From Flaccisagitta enflata (Eukaryota; Chaetognatha; Sagittoidea; Aphragmophora), in the NCBI GenBank assembly GCA_965153355.1, contig OZ231127.1, positions 65,968,001-66,032,000 on the forward strand: a DNA stretch of 64,000 nucleotides, written 5' to 3'. Positions within the stretch are counted from its first letter, which is position 1. Each line of letters begins with the position of its first letter. A model generated the notes under the pieces. That model saw only the letters and a program-made list of their open reading frames with translations. It had not been told where the DNA came from and searched no databases. Position numbers and translations under genes: made by a program. Shown piece after piece: positions 23,149-35,440 of the stretch.

Positions 23149-24486
23149 ATTTTGTATGGACTGAGAATAAAGTACAATTATTTAATTGATCATGAATAGC
23201 TTACAACTATGATAAAGAATCTCCAATGCTACAAAAATAAGAACGGGTTAAGAACGTTTGAGCCTGAAACTAAGTTAGAAAATAAGAACGCTGAGCCTCA
23301 CTTCAAAAATCTGTGTTCTTATAAAAAATACGGCGTGTAGTTGCGGAAACGCAACTCCATAAGAGACTTTGTCCGTCCGTCTGTCGGTCCGTCCGTGATG
23401 ATCGAGTTGAAAGTGAAACAACAAGCGTTTTTGATACTTTTTGTTTACATTTGAGTTTGGGATGGGGGTTGGATGCCCCTGCACACCCGTCCGCAACGAT
23501 ATCGTGACCCTGCGTCACTTGTTGGGACTGTCGGTCACTTGTTGGGACTGTCGGTCACTTGTTGGGACTGTCGGTCACTTGTTGGGACTGTCGGTTGGTA
23601 AATCTGTCCGGCGATTCTTGATTAGATGTTTCGATACTTTTGTTTTTTTTTTCTCGGGATTTCACGCTAAGGCGAACCTTTAATTCGACCAGATTCGGGT
23701 CGTGTTATATAAAACTCAACCCTCACTTAGCCCTAACGCTAGCCCTATACCTAACCCTAAAACCATCCTCAAACCCCATCCCTTACCCTAAACCCACCCC
23801 TAACCCTAAATAACAACCCGCCTACAGAATCTTAAAAACAAAAGACCGCATCGATTTATTCATGTATACCATCTGTCGTCCCATCTGTCTGTCCGTCCAT
23901 CCCTCTATCCGTTCATCCATCCGTCCATTCAACCATCTGTCCTACCTTCCGTCCGTCCGTCCAACTATCCATTACAAAATCGCTTTTCAAGGCTTACCAC
24001 TCCTGTCCACCTTTCCGACCTTTTTATGAATATGCCGATAGAGCCAATAGAGAAAAAATGTCACGACGTACATTTTTGACAGGAAAATTCAAGGCCAGTT
24101 TCACGCTTATGAAAATACCATACAAACAGAATACAGACAGACTTATAGACAGTTAAGAAAAAGAGATAAGAAGAAAGTTGGGGAGACTAACAGACAGAAA
24201 CTGAGAGAAAGAGAGACGAGAGCCAAGAAAACAAAAGAAGGAAAAAAAGTTAGATGCTCTAAATTAATCAAGAAAAAAAAAATGGCGCGCGACTTGATGG
24301 CGGAAGAATTCCGTAAGTTAAAAAAGAACAAAGAGAAACAAACAAACAAAAAAACAGTTGATCAAACGCTGACCGATATTTAGACTAATCCCTTACACCC
24401 ACACTTTCCATTGCGATCATTAGTGAATATAATTAACATCCGAGAGGGAGAAAGAGTGAGAAAGAGAGAGAGAAAGAGAAAAAGAA

Positions 24487-24555
<69 letters not shown>

Positions 24556-25359
24556 AGGGAGAGGGAAGGAAATGAGAGGACAGCCGGAACCGAATCAAGG
24601 ATGTTTTTCGTCTTCACCACAGACAAGCAAAGGAGTGCAGAGTCAACACGGATTTCTCAATTTTGAAGGAGCTATCTGCCTTATGACTAACTTACTCACT
24701 AAGGAAGGGATCTGCTTATGTTATTTTAGTTATTTTAGTTATATAGTAACAGTAGTATCAATATGGAACTACTGTAGCCCGCTTTTTCCTTAAAAATCTT
24801 TGAACAAGTGACGCGGGGTCACAATAACGTTGCGGACGGGTTGGTAGGGGCCACAAACCCCAACCATACCTACCCCCACTCCATACTAACACAGACGGAC
24901 AATCATAACTGCAGCATCTGAAATACTCATTTTCTCACTTTTTGACTCCATCAACATGGACCAACGAACCAACCAACTCACGGAATGACGGACCAATGGA
25001 CAAAGCCTATCAAAGAGTTGCATGTCCGCAACTAAACAAGTGACGCGGGGTCACAATATCATTAGGCGGGTGGGCAGACGGACGGACAAAGCCTATTATA
25101 GACCTGCGTGTCCGCAACTAAAAAAGGTTATTTTTTTCTAACGAGGCTAACAGCTGAAAGCGCGTTCGTTTAATCAATTTATAATCTTTTTAATTAGATT
25201 AATCATCTGAGTTGACTGAACTGATATAGTTACACCTCCCAATAACGGATGTTAAGGGACCAAAAGATCACATCCACTTTACGCAAATTTCATTCATAGC
25301 TATGAAATACATTATATTAACTTTACATTCTTCAGACAAACACACTCTCTATCTTTCAT

Positions 25360-25441
<82 letters not shown>

Positions 25442-26342
25442 TCTTGCGATGCATCTTACTCTCAGATAAGACTTGATAAAATCATGTTTCTTTATTTTTC
25501 TTTCGCTTTATGCGATCGATACGCGAAGTTTCTTCAAATCTTAAAAAATATCGTCAGTGTTCTGGACGCATGTGTGTGTGCGTGCGCGTGCAAGCGGCTG
25601 CCTAGGTCGTTTAGCGGTATATTGGTTCACAAGATTTGCTTTTCCGATATGATGGAGCTTAATTAGGTGCGTCCTCGCGTTTCTATAAGAAGTCATGTCC
25701 GTCCGTTGGTCGGTTGGATGGTCGGTCGGTCCGTCGTTAGCGAGGGAAAGTGAAACTCTTGAGTCCGTTTTTCATAGTGGAGTTAGGGCGTGTTTCTAGT
25801 GAGGATGAAAAACGCGTTTGGTTCCGTGAAACGCGTTTACAGTGTGATCACATATTTATGAATTTCAACTGTCCCACGAGGGAGTGAGCAAAGTGAATGA
25901 GTGAGCCTATGAATGGAGCGAGCGAGCATAGCAAAGCGGAGCGCTGCAGAGTGAGTAAGCAGTGCGAGCGAAAGAACGTAGCGAGCGAACGAACGTAGCG
26001 AGCGACTGAGTGGCCCGTTAAAAACGCGATTGTCTCTGACTAGAAACGCTAATTGTGACGCAGCATGCCAATAATGAGTCAGTGAGAGGTAGATCTGGCG
26101 ATGGCGTTTTGATTTGTACTTTTTTATACAATGTAGCCATGAAGCTGCTGAACACAAATCATTATCAAATAACAACATCTAGGCAGCCGCCATTAGCCGA
26201 TTCCTGATTTTATAGCTAAAAAAGCAGGATTCGAACCCATCAAAATCTTCACTTTCCCTGTCTACCGTCGCGCGTTTGTCGGTCACGCGTTTGAAGTGAG
26301 CAGACCGATTTTGACGTCCTTCAATCCTATAACCTCGCATAA
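23149..26342. repeat. Right arm of the large inverted duplication
   Basis: Reverse complement of 1-3368. It contains the same series in reverse: HCG-1 (23337-23523), the four 20-bp repeats (23517-23597), CCCTAA-like repeats (23710-23830), GA tract (24430-24562), HCG-1 pair (24807-25123), TTTC/TC microsatellite (25358-25440) and the TTCTAGT element (25785-26050). The spacer between arms is 19.8 kb. Confidence 0.9.
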
Positions 26343-26359
26343 CTTATCGCATTCATTTT

Positions 26360-26420
26360 CATTTTTGTTTTTCATTCATTAATGCATTCATTCATTCATT
26401 CATTCGTTCATTCATTGTTA
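26360..26420. repeat. Short (ATTC)n microsatellite
   Basis: ATTC units begin 20 bp past the end of the right arm, where homology to the left arm can no longer be followed. Confidence 0.85.
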
Positions 26421-26574
26421 TTGGCTTCAAGAAGGTCTGATGGGGACGACAACCTGTAGAATAGACTCGTCATCCGCTTGGTTTGTTCCGCTGTTCACAC
26501 CTCTATGGGCCCCTTGGGCCTAAAATCTGGGCACCGGACTTAAATCTGCCTCTCAGGCTCGAATCCAGCCTTTG

Positions 26575-27705
26575 GCAGCAATGGAGGGACTATGTCCTGT
26601 AGAATGCAGGGGGACTTCTGCCTGATGGAGGCAAGGATTTAAACCATGGGGCTGGCATTTGAGCCTTGTGGCTGGGATCTTGGCTGGGATTTGAGCCTTA
26701 ACGCTGGGATTTGAGCCTAGAGACTGGGATTTGGCCTCAAGGCTGTGATTTGAGCCTCTGTGCTGGAATTGGAGCCTCCAGGCTGGTATTTGAGCCCCTA
26801 GGCTGGAATTTGGGCCTCTAGGCTAGGATTTGTGCCTCAAAGGCTAAGATTTGAACTCCTACGCTGGGATTTGGGCCTCCAGGCTGGGATTTGAGCCTTG
26901 AAGCCGGGATTTCAGCCTTGAGGCTGGGATTTGAGCCGCGAGGCTGGGATTTGGGCATCGAGGCTGGAATCTGAGCCGCGAGGCTGGGATTTTGTTAGTC
27001 GTCTCTAAGCTCTAAATTACCCCCAGGCTTCAGATCAGTTTTCTTAGACCTCAATTTAAGTTTTGAAGGCCGTCAGTCAACCCTCTATGTAGTATATCAT
27101 CCACGTAAGGCACATAAAACGAAAGTCCCCCTGTGTTCTACAGGACTGCGTCTCCTTCGGGGTCGCTGCCCTGCTTCCCTCACTCCAACTCACAATCACC
27201 AAAGCAGGCAAAAGGAAAACGCTGACTATGTATTGTCTTTAAGGACTAAACAGGCTCAAATCCAGCCTTCAGGCCTCAACCAGCCTTCAGGCTTCAACGG
27301 CGCCTCTCAGGCCTCAACCAGCCTCAGGTCTCAAATCCAGCCTCTCAGGCCTCAAACCCGGCCTCCTCAGGCCTCAAACCTGGCCTCCAGGCCTCAAATT
27401 AGGCTTCTCAGGCCTCAAATTAGCTTCTCGGACTCTCTATTTCAAATACTCAGGGGCAAGCCATCCCAAGCTTCTGATGGATATTCTAAGGCCTTACATC
27501 AGCCTTCTTAGACCCCAGTTAGGGCTCTTGAAGGCCTTCAGGCAGCATCTCATCCACTTCTTGAGTCAAGACAAATAAAATTCCCCCTGTGTTCTACAGG
27601 ACATCGCCCTCGGGGCTCGCTGCCCTGCCCCTCACTCCAATTCATGCCTAGCAGGGCAAGGGGTATCGCCGACCACATATTGCCCTTGGGTGACCCATGC
27701 ACATT
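26575..27705 (+). mobile_element. Compound C element with two minisatellite blocks
   Basis: The left block (TATGTCCTGTAGAATGCAGG at 26592) is followed by a ~22-bp minisatellite (GGCTGGGATTTGAGCCT type) at 26640-26995, a right block (CCCCCTGTGTTCTACAGGAC at 27127) with TCGGGGTCGCTGCCCTG, and CAAAGCAGG. A second minisatellite of opposite sense (CAGGCCTCAAATCCAGCCT) at 27245-27545 follows, then another right block (CCCCTGTGTTCTACAGGACA at 27583) and GCAGGGCAAGG ... CTTGGGTGACC. Two C elements appear fused. Confidence 0.7.
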
Positions 27706-27977
27706 ATGTGTCATTCAACCATTTTGGGTTATATACATTGAGCTATTCTTAGAGTCATTCTGGAGCCATTTGAGTCATTCTGAGTCATTTCCTTGCATAT
27801 TTGTACCACAATTTTAGCTTTGAGTTGTTTTGAGTCTTCTTAAATCATTTTAAGTCATTGTAAGTCATTTTTTGTGATTTCAAGTCATTTTGAACCATTT
27901 TGAATTATTTTGAGTCATCTTGCGTCATTCTAAGTCATTTTGAGCTATTTTTCATTTTTGTACTACGTCTCACTTTT
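27706..27977. repeat. GAGTCATTTT minisatellite
   Basis: About 15 degenerate 10-bp units (GAGTCATTTT, AAGTCATTTT). It is the complement of the GACTTAAAAT repeat inside the HCG-3 copy at 6057-6150, and resumes at 29160-29480. Confidence 0.75.
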
Positions 27978-28500
27978 TGGACAGCGGCCCCGGATGGGAC
28001 GAAGTCCTCTAGAACAGGGGGACTTTCGTTTGTCTCATTCGTCTGCTCTGCTTCTGTCTGCTTGCTCCGTCCGTTAGTCCTTCACTGACCCTCAGGCTCT
28101 CAAATCCCCAGCCCCTCAGGCTCAAATCTGGCCTCTCAGGCCTCAAATCTGGCCTCTTTGGCCTCAAATCTGGCTTCTCAGGCCTCAAATCGGGCTTCTC
28201 AGGCTTCAAACCTGGCCTCTCATGCCTTTCAGATTAGCCTCTCAGGCCTGAATCAAATAGTCCTCTCGGCCTTCAAGCCCAATCCAGCCTCTCTCAAGCC
28301 TTGGCCGGGCCCCCTCTCAAGTGCCTCACTGGCATTCTCAGGCCTACACAGCTCTCCTAGACCTTCAGTTAGCCTTTAATGCCTTCAGTCAGCCCTCAGC
28401 ATCTCATCTATTTCTTGTAGACTAGAATTTAAAGTCCCCTCTGTAAATTTACAGACTTCGCTTTCCTTCGGGGCCGCTGCCCTGCTTCCTCAAAAATCCC
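27978..28500 (+). mobile_element. C element with CTCAGGCCTCAAATCTGGC core
   Basis: Left block ACAGCGGCCCCGGATGGGAC and CCTCTAGAACAGGGGGAC. Core minisatellite at 28085-28390. Right block AAGTCCCCTCTGTAAATTTA (eroded) and TTCGGGGCCGCTGCCCTGC. It sits inside the GAGTCATTTT array. Confidence 0.75.
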
Positions 28501-29159
28501 GTAATTAGGCCAACTGGAGGTATGCTTTCATTGATTTTACTTAGTGTTGCTTTTGCAATGATTGTTAGATTATGACGGCTTCCCTCTGAAGGCGACATTT
28601 GTGTTTCAAAGAAGATCAAATAGAAAAAATGTATAAATGAAAATGCAAATAAGGAATAAAGATTGAGATGGTTTGATATATTTAAAAGAAAATTACATTA
28701 GATCCAGCAAAGGACCAATTTTAGGCCAATGTTACCATAAAAGAATTAATCTAAAAATTTAAATATTTTATTTTGGTCACTGAGACAGTAAGCATGAAAT
28801 TCAACTTGCATAGGAAATGAAAAAAATGAAAAAACAAAGAACAGGTAGCCTTCCCAAATCGATTACAGAGAATTGTTTCAAAATGTACCAGTATCATTTC
28901 TTCTTAGAACAACCTATAGAAATGAGAAAGTGTAAGCAGCAGAAAATCACTAAAAATCATCATTTTTCTTGCTGTTTTCATGAATCCATGTCTAAATTAG
29001 CCTTAAGCCAAAACATGACAAAAATGTATGCACCTGGCATCCTAGAGACACACTTGTCCACCAAAGATCCCAGCTTCATTATTGTGTTGATAATGACAAA
29101 AATATTTGTGAAACACTTCATTCTCTTCATAATTTACATCATTTTATGATTTGGAATCA
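28501..29159. other. No gene recognised
   Basis: AT-rich. A 110-codon open frame at 28817-29149 is lysine-rich at the start and hydrophobic at the end, with no motif and no splice or promoter context. I do not call it a gene. Confidence 0.5.
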
Positions 29160-29500
29160 TTTGTCATTTTATTTAATTTATCAATTTGAGTGTCATTTTA
29201 ACTAATCTGAGCCATTTTACATTTTTAAATATATCTCTTCATAATTTTGAATTATTTTGATACTGGATGGCCCCACAACTTTAGTCATCTTAGTCATTCT
29301 GAGCTTATCTGAGTCATTCTGATGTCACTCTGAGTCACTGACTTATCTATTTCACAGCTTCTGCCATTTTGCAATACATCTTATTTTATCATTTTGAATC
29401 ATTTTAAGTTATTGGCCGTCTGAGTTATTTTGAACTATTTTATGTTTTAATACTTTGTTTTGTTTTTAGTCATTTTTTGGTTCCATCATCCCCTGTATGT
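29160..29500. repeat. GAGTCATTTT minisatellite, second block
   Basis: Degenerate 10-bp units (TGAGTCATTC, GAATCATTTT), a continuation of the array before the C element. Confidence 0.7.
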
Positions 29501-29766
29501 TCTCCTAAAAGAAAATCAAAATATCATTTTTTTTCTGAGGTAACAGGATATAAAGAGGCTAGCAATTGGTTTCACCAGAGATGGTGAGATATGTGGACTC
29601 AGAGGAACCGAGGTTTTGAATGAGGTGCTGAGGAATGCCGCTGGAATCTGCTCAGTGGGCATTTTGTTTAATGGCCAGTGATTGGATACAGAGAAAGGGG
29701 GTGGGGTTTGCAGACTTTGCTGTAAAGCCACAGCTGGCGGCCAGAGATGAGTACATCCGGGATTAG

Positions 29767-31393
29767 ATGGGGGAGCGGGTTGAGGGCTCCTTGTTCTGGA
29801 GGCCGACCACCCCTGCTGAGGTGGGGGAGTTGTGTCGGGGCCTGGAGCCAAACAAGGGGATGGGGTGGGATGGAGTTTCCCCACGGGTCATTAAGGCAGT
29901 CTCGGCAGAAATTGCAGGTCCCCTCTCGGGGTTTCTCAATTACTGCATGAGAGAGGGCCACTACCCAGGCTGCTTCAAGGTGGCCAGGGTGGTGCCTGTC
30001 TATAAGGGTGAGGATCCCACCCAGTTTGCGAATTATCAGTTTGCGAATTATTGTCCTGTCTCAGTCCTGCCAGTTCTCTCTCAGATCTTTGAGAGGGTCC
30101 TGCGGCTGCGGCTTGAGGGGTTCCTGGACAGGGCTGGGGTGGTCATCCCGGGGCAGTATGGTTTCAGGGCCGGCCACTCCACCACGATGGCTGTGCTGGA
30201 TATGGTGGAGAAGGTCCGGGGGGCTTGGAACAAGGGCAATGCCGCTCTTGGGGTCTTTATTGATCTCAAGAAGGCGTTTGACATGGTTGACCATCGGGTC
30301 CTCCTAGCCAAGCTGGAGCATTATGGGGTGAGGGGGCAGGCTCTTGCCCTGCTTGAGAGCTACCTGGAGGGGAGGTCCCAGTATGTGGTTTATGGGGGGG
30401 TTGAGTCAGAGAGGGGGCGGGGTGAGTGTGGGGTCCCTCAGGGCTCTGTCCTTGGTCCCATCTTCTTCCTTCTATATGTCAATGACATGGTGAAGGCCTG
30501 TGAGGAGCTGGACCTGGTCCTGTTTGCAGATGACACCAACATCTTTGCACAGGATAAGGACCCTCGTGAGCTCTTTGGCAAGGTTAACCGCGGTCTGGAG
30601 GGGTTAGTAGGGTGGTTCCGGGCAAATAGACTTACTCTGAACCTCAAGAAGACAGAGTTTGTCTACTTTGGCGGGCCTGGGGGTTATGAGATGGGTGGGC
30701 TGGGGCTGTGGGTTGGTGGGGAACAGGTGAGAAGGGTAACGGGGGCCCGGTTCCTTGGGGTGGGCTGCGCAGGTTGGTAAGGTGCGTGACAAGGTGGGGC
30801 AGCTTTTAGGGGTACTGTGGAGGGCTGGCTCAGTCTTGGGGGGGCGCTCCCTCCTTGCACTGTATAACGGCCTTGTCCTCCCCCACCTTCAGTACTGCCT
30901 GATGGTGTGGGGTGGGTTCCGGGAGGATAGGAATGTGGGGCTGGGGGATGCCCTGCTCAGGCTTCAGAAGAGGTTCGCGGGTCTTGCTGCTGGGATTAGG
31001 GGTCGCTTTCATGCTGACCCAGTCCTCTCAGGACTGGGGATGTTGAAAGCTGGGGACCTCTACAGGCAGCAAATAAGGGTGAATGCGTGGCGTTTCTGGA
31101 ATGGGAAGCTCCCCCAGAATCAAGCTGCCATGCTGAGAAGGGTGGGTGATGGTCACTCATACGGGACTAGGTCGGCAAGGGCGGGGTTGTTCCTGTCAAC
31201 AAGGGACCACAGGTCGGTGGGATATAGGGTGCCTAAGGAATGGGAATCTCTCCCAGAGAGTCTCAGGGGTGTTGCATCCTTGGGGGCCTTTAAGAGGCAG
31301 TCGAGGGTGGGTCTCCTGGCCGGCTATGGCGCTTTTCGGTGTGGGGTTCGGGATGGCTATGTGTGCGCCAGGGGGGAGGGGGAGGTGCGCTGA
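29767..31393 (+). pseudogene. Non-LTR retrotransposon reverse transcriptase, Jockey/CR1 group, broken
   Basis: Two frames make one protein. 29767-30780 carries the reverse-transcriptase core: an NKGMGWDGV block, PVSVLPVLSQIFERV, GQYGFRAGHST, the catalytic FIDLKKAFD (30256-30282), GVPQGSVLGP (30430-30459) and FADD (30522-30533), then LKKTEFVYFG. 30755-31393, shifted in frame, carries the C-terminal part typical of this group (LLALYNGLVLPHLQYCLMVWG, LQKRF, SYGTRSA, VPKEWESLPESLR). The frame shift at about 30760-30775 looks like a small deletion. A 15-bp tandem duplication at 30022-30051 repeats QFANY. Coding-like sequence extends back to about 29700 but hits a stop at 29764-29766, and no endonuclease domain is present, so the copy is 5'-truncated. 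It is much more GC-rich than its surroundings. It would reverse-transcribe its own RNA at a nicked target. Exact clade (CR1, L2, Rex, Jockey) is not settled. Confidence 0.9.
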
Positions 31394-31752
31394 TGTATTC
31401 CGCAACGTGCGGGGTGATGTGGGTCGCTTTGGAGTTATCTGGAACTTTCGCGGTTAATAGTGATTTTTGCTTCCATGGTCCTATTATATTATGCGTACAT
31501 ATGACGAAATACCTCGAATGCTGAATTGTGATTTACATTTAAATGTATCTTATTGTATTCTTTTTCGCTGAACAATCAAATTGCTTTGTTGCCATTGAAA
31601 TGTTTTTTGTGACAAAAGAGATCTCCATGTTCTAAATTATGTCACCATGTTTACTCTTCATTTGCAGAAAAAAAAAGACACAGTGAGAGACCAAGAAATG
31701 GAAACGGTCCAAACCGGACAGAAGGATTTAAGAATAGTCGGCGATTAACAAA
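31394..31752. other. 3' tail of the retrotransposon and flank
   Basis: Sequence after the stop is GC-rich to about 31460, then AT-rich. The 3' end of the element is not obvious; candidates are the TTATTGTATTC stretch near 31550 or earlier. No gene. Confidence 0.4.
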
Positions 31753-32755
31753 AGCGAGTAGTTTTGGAGAAAATCCACTTTTTCTGCCAAAAATAAGATT
31801 AAAAATTCGCAAAATTTTCAACAACCTATACCTCTCAAAGCAATGTTCGCTTGTGTTCGCGGGATTCAGTCTTTCTGGCCAGAATATATCTCAACAATGA
31901 TATATAAGGGTCCTATAGCCGCATGGCGAGCCATGGCGACGCAGAAACAGCCGCAGCAGATATAGTTTTTGAGCCAAGGGTGAAATTCGCTGGAAATAGT
32001 TATTGGGATTTTTTTATTTTTGCAAAATTCTACGTACCAAACAACAACAACGTGGTCAATCATGATAGACAATATTAAGTAGTTTCTATATTTAAAATTT
32101 CATTGATTCATCTCAAGTTTTTTAAACTAATTTTTCAACAAAAATACATAAAAAGGCTTAGAATAACAACAACCTATACCAAGCCCTGCCTGCTCAAGTA
32201 CCTATGGATTCATTGATTTTATTAAAAGATATATTTTATGTAATATATGTTCTGAGACTCATGGCGAGCCATGGCGACACCCAAACAGCCGCAGCAGATG
32301 TACTTTTTGAGCCAAGGGTCTAATTCGATGGAAATGGTTGTTGTGATTTTTTTTATTTTTGCAAAATTCCTACGCCTAAACGAAACAAGGCCAGATAGGC
32401 CAACGATGCGTCCTCTTCTTTATTTATATGGTCTTTCATGTTTGGGAAACATTTATCTCAAACATTTTTCTTGAAAGAAAATCCGAATTTTTTCCACAAA
32501 AATGACATAAAAGGCTAAATCAACAAAGACATACCTGTCAATGCATTATTGTTCAAGTGGATTCAGTCATTTTCGCCAGATATCTTTATGTGATGTATAT
32601 GTCCTATACTCCTCATGGCGAGCTGTGGCGACCCAGAAACAACCGCAGCAGATATACTTTTTGGGCCAAGGGCCAAATTCGCTGGAAATGATTTTTGTGA
32701 TTTTTTCTATTTTTGCGAAAAAATTACTTCTAAACGACAAAAGACCCCACAATGT
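31753..32755. repeat. Three tandem ~330-460-bp monomers
   Basis: Each monomer carries the same ordered blocks: AGAAAATC(C/A)A(C/A)TTTTT, AACAACCTATACC, GGGATTCAGTC, CATGGCGAGCCATGGCGAC, CAGCCGCAGCAGAT, GAGCCAAGGG, TTTTTATTTTTGC. They start at about 31765, 32110 and 32470. Three more are in unit B at about 34540, 34900 and 36835. CATGGCGAGCCATGGCG contains the palindrome-like pair CCATGGCG. Adjacent monomers differ more than corresponding ones between units, as in higher-order satellite organisation. Confidence 0.8.
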
Positions 32756-33000
32756 GGGTGTGTTTCTAGTGAAGATGAAAAACGCGTTTGTTCCCATTGA
32801 ACGCGTGCACAGCGTAAACAAAAATTCATGAATCTCAACTGTCCCACAAAGGAGTGAGCGGAGTGAGCGAGCTCATGAATAAAGCAAGTAAGCGGAGCAA
32901 GCGGGCTAGGGTGGAAGGTGATGGTTATGGGTGGATAGAGTTGAGATAGGCCTAGGAGCTAGATAGGTGGTCATTTAGGGCCAGTGTGGGGGTTTGGCTG

Positions 33001-33048
33001 CCCCAGCCCACCTGTCTGCAACAATATTGTGACCCAGCGTCACTTGTT
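33001..33048 (-). mobile_element. HCG-1 5' end fragment
   Basis: Minus-strand start ACAAGTGACGCTGGGTCAC, then TTGTTGCAGACAGGTGGGC. The rest of the element is missing. A matching fragment is at 37372-37420 in unit B, so the insertion predates the duplication. Confidence 0.65.
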
Positions 33049-33329
33049 AAATGATTAATAACCTTTTTGATACAAGAACAGTCATTGTGGTATTAATGAA
33101 GGCATCAGTTTTCCCTCAAAAATGACCTTTCATATACAATAACAAGTACCATCCTCAAGAATCTTGAAAGTATCCCTTAGGTTTCCTTAAGTGTCACTTG
33201 AAGTGCAGGTCCTTGAGCATCTCCTCAAGACACTCCTTGAGTGATACTTGACCGTAGAACCGTCCTTGAGGACATTTCTTGAAGTTGCGTTGCATAAGCA
33301 ATCCTTAAGAAGTTCGTGTGAATAGCCTC

Positions 33330-33765
33330 CTGGGATTGAATTTGAGCATCAATAATGGGATTTGAGCCTCAAGGCTGTGATTTGAGCCATGAGACTGCGA
33401 TTTGATCCTTGAGGCTGCGATTTGATCCTTGAGGCTGTGAGTTGAGCCTTAAGGCTGTGATTTGAGCCAAAAGCCTGTGATAGAGCCTCAAGGCCGGGAT
33501 TTTAGTCTTGAGGCTGGGATTTATGGCTTTTGGCTGGGATTTGAGCCTTGAGGCTGGGATGTGAGCCTTGAGGAGGTTGGGATATGGGGCCTCAGGACTG
33601 GGATTTGGAGCTCTCTGTTGCTAGGGGAATTGGGGCTCATGACTGAGATCGGAGCCGCAAGGTTGGGATTTGAGCCTCAATGTTGGTAGCTGAGCCTCAA
33701 GAGTTAGATTTGGGCCTCATGACTAGGACTTGGGCCCCAAGGCTTAGATATGAGCTTTGTAGGGG
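33330..33765. repeat. GGGATTTGAGCCTCAAGGCT minisatellite with C-element right end
   Basis: About twenty units of ~22-24 bp. 33845-33880 has TTCGTCCCCTTCAGGGCCGC, the outer part of a C element, but the left block is missing. The unit B counterpart is 37690-38180. Confidence 0.75.
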
Positions 33766-34066
33766 GTGGACGGAGGAGAAGGAGGAGAATAAGAAGGAGA
33801 AGAAGAAGGAAAAATATGTGTGAAAGCCCATGAGGTCTTTAAGTCTTCGTCCCCTTCAGGGCCGCTGCTCAAAAAGGAAAACAAACGGCGATTTGTTTAA
33901 AGTAAAATTCAATGTTTATTTTGAAAACTGCTTTACTTTCAACAAAGAAAAAAGTGATGAAAAGTCTTCATTTTCACTTTTGTAAATCAAGACAGATCCG
34001 GTAGCGGCCCTGTCATGACCATTTTTATCAACGTTGATTTTAAGGCTAAGAACTCTGACTGCGACT

Positions 34067-34240
34067 GTCTGTTGGTCCGTTGGTCCATTGGTCCGTTGGT
34101 CCGTTGGTGTGTCACGCTCAAGTTGAAAACGCAAAAAACGCGCATTTAAGATGCTGCATTTATCATTGAATGTGTGTGTGTTACTGTGTGGGGAGGGGGT
34201 TGGGGTGAGGCTGGGGGCACAATGGCCCCGTATCAAGCAT
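34067..34240 (-). mobile_element. HCG-like fragment at the unit A/B junction
   Basis: (TTGGTCCG)n at 34075-34107, CACGCTCAAGTTGAAAACGC, GATGCTGCATTTATC and GGGAGGGGGTTGGGG follow the HCG-1 body order on the minus strand. Both hairpins are missing. Confidence 0.5.
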
Positions 34241-35216
34241 TAGGACCCGATAAGCGATCGCTTATTTTTTCAATATAATGGTTTCAGTCACTTAGTTATA
34301 TGATTTATGAACAATTCAAGCCATAAATTGGGCCTGGTGGTCGTAGATGACTCATGGCAGCTGGAAATGTACTCCCAAGTCAGGGTATATTTCATACTCA
34401 AAATGGTAGTAATATTTAAATCTTTATTAAATTGTGGAGGCTAAACGAATAAAGACACAAGTTCCAGCTTGGCGGCGTTTGATAGATGATTATAAGCAGT
34501 ATATCTGATAAAATTTTCAAAGATTTTTAGCGAGTAGTTTTGGAGAAAATCCACTTTTTCTGCCAAAAATAAGATTAAAAATTCGCAAAATTTTCAACAA
34601 CCTATACCTCTCAAAGCAATGTTCGCTTGTGTTCGCGGGATTCAGTCTTTCTGGCCAGAATATATCTCAACAACGATATATAAGGGTCCTATAGCCGCAT
34701 GGCGAGCCATGGCGACGCCCAAACAGCCGCAGCAGATGTAGTTTTTGAGCCAAGGGTGAAATTCGATGGAAATAGTTGTTGGGATTTTTTTTATTTTTGC
34801 AAAATTCCTACGCCCAAACAACAACGGGCTTGGAATCGTTGGATAGACAATATTAAGTAGTTTCTATATTTAAAATTTCATTGATTCATCTCAAGTATTT
34901 TTCGAGAAAATCAATTTTTTCAACAAAAAAATGAGCATAAAAAAGGCTATATTAACAACAACCTATACCTGTCCTTGTTCGCTCATATTCGCGGGATTCA
35001 GTCATTTTGGCCAAGATATATTTTAAGTGTAATGTATAAGGGTTCTATACCCTCATGGCGAGCCATGGCGACACCCAAACAGCCGTAGCAGATGTACTTT
35101 TGGTTTTTTAAGGTCTAATTCGATGGAATGGTTGTTGGTGATTTTTTTTTGGTTTTTGCAAATTCCTACGCTGCAAACGAAACAAGCGCTGCATAGGCCA
35201 ACGATGCGTCCTCTTC

Positions 35217-35440
35217 GGTCAGTAGGTCTTTCTTTATATGGTCTTTCTTTATATGGTCTTTCTTTATATGGTCTTTCTTTATATGGTCTTTCTTTATATG
35301 GTCTTTCTTAATATGGTCTTTCTTTATTTATATGGTCTTTCTATATGGTCTTCTTGGATATGGTCTTCTTTTCTCTGAGGTGGTCTTTCTTTTATATGAT
35401 CTTCTATATAGTCTTTCTAATATGGTCTTTCTTATATGGT
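35217..35440. repeat. TATATGGTCTTTCTTT minisatellite
   Basis: Six near-perfect 16-bp units at 35225-35320, then degenerate units to 35440. Unit A has a single TTATATGGTCTTTC at the same place (32424), so the array expanded from one unit after the duplication. Confidence 0.85.

Larger units (their letters stand above)
31753..34066. repeat. Higher-order repeat unit A
   Basis: From AGCGAGTAGTTTTGGAG to AACTCTGACTGCGACT this segment recurs as unit B (34529-38378). It contains three diverged monomers (see next entry), a TTCTAGT-element fragment (32765-32905), an HCG-1 5' end (33001-33048) and a GGGATTTGAGCC minisatellite. It ends in a block near-identical in both units (AACAAACGGCGATTTG ... ; 33880-34066 and 38190-38378). 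Confidence 0.85.

Noticed and set aside
28817-29149. 110-codon frame as a gene
   Set aside because: No domain, no splice or Kozak support, AT-driven composition.
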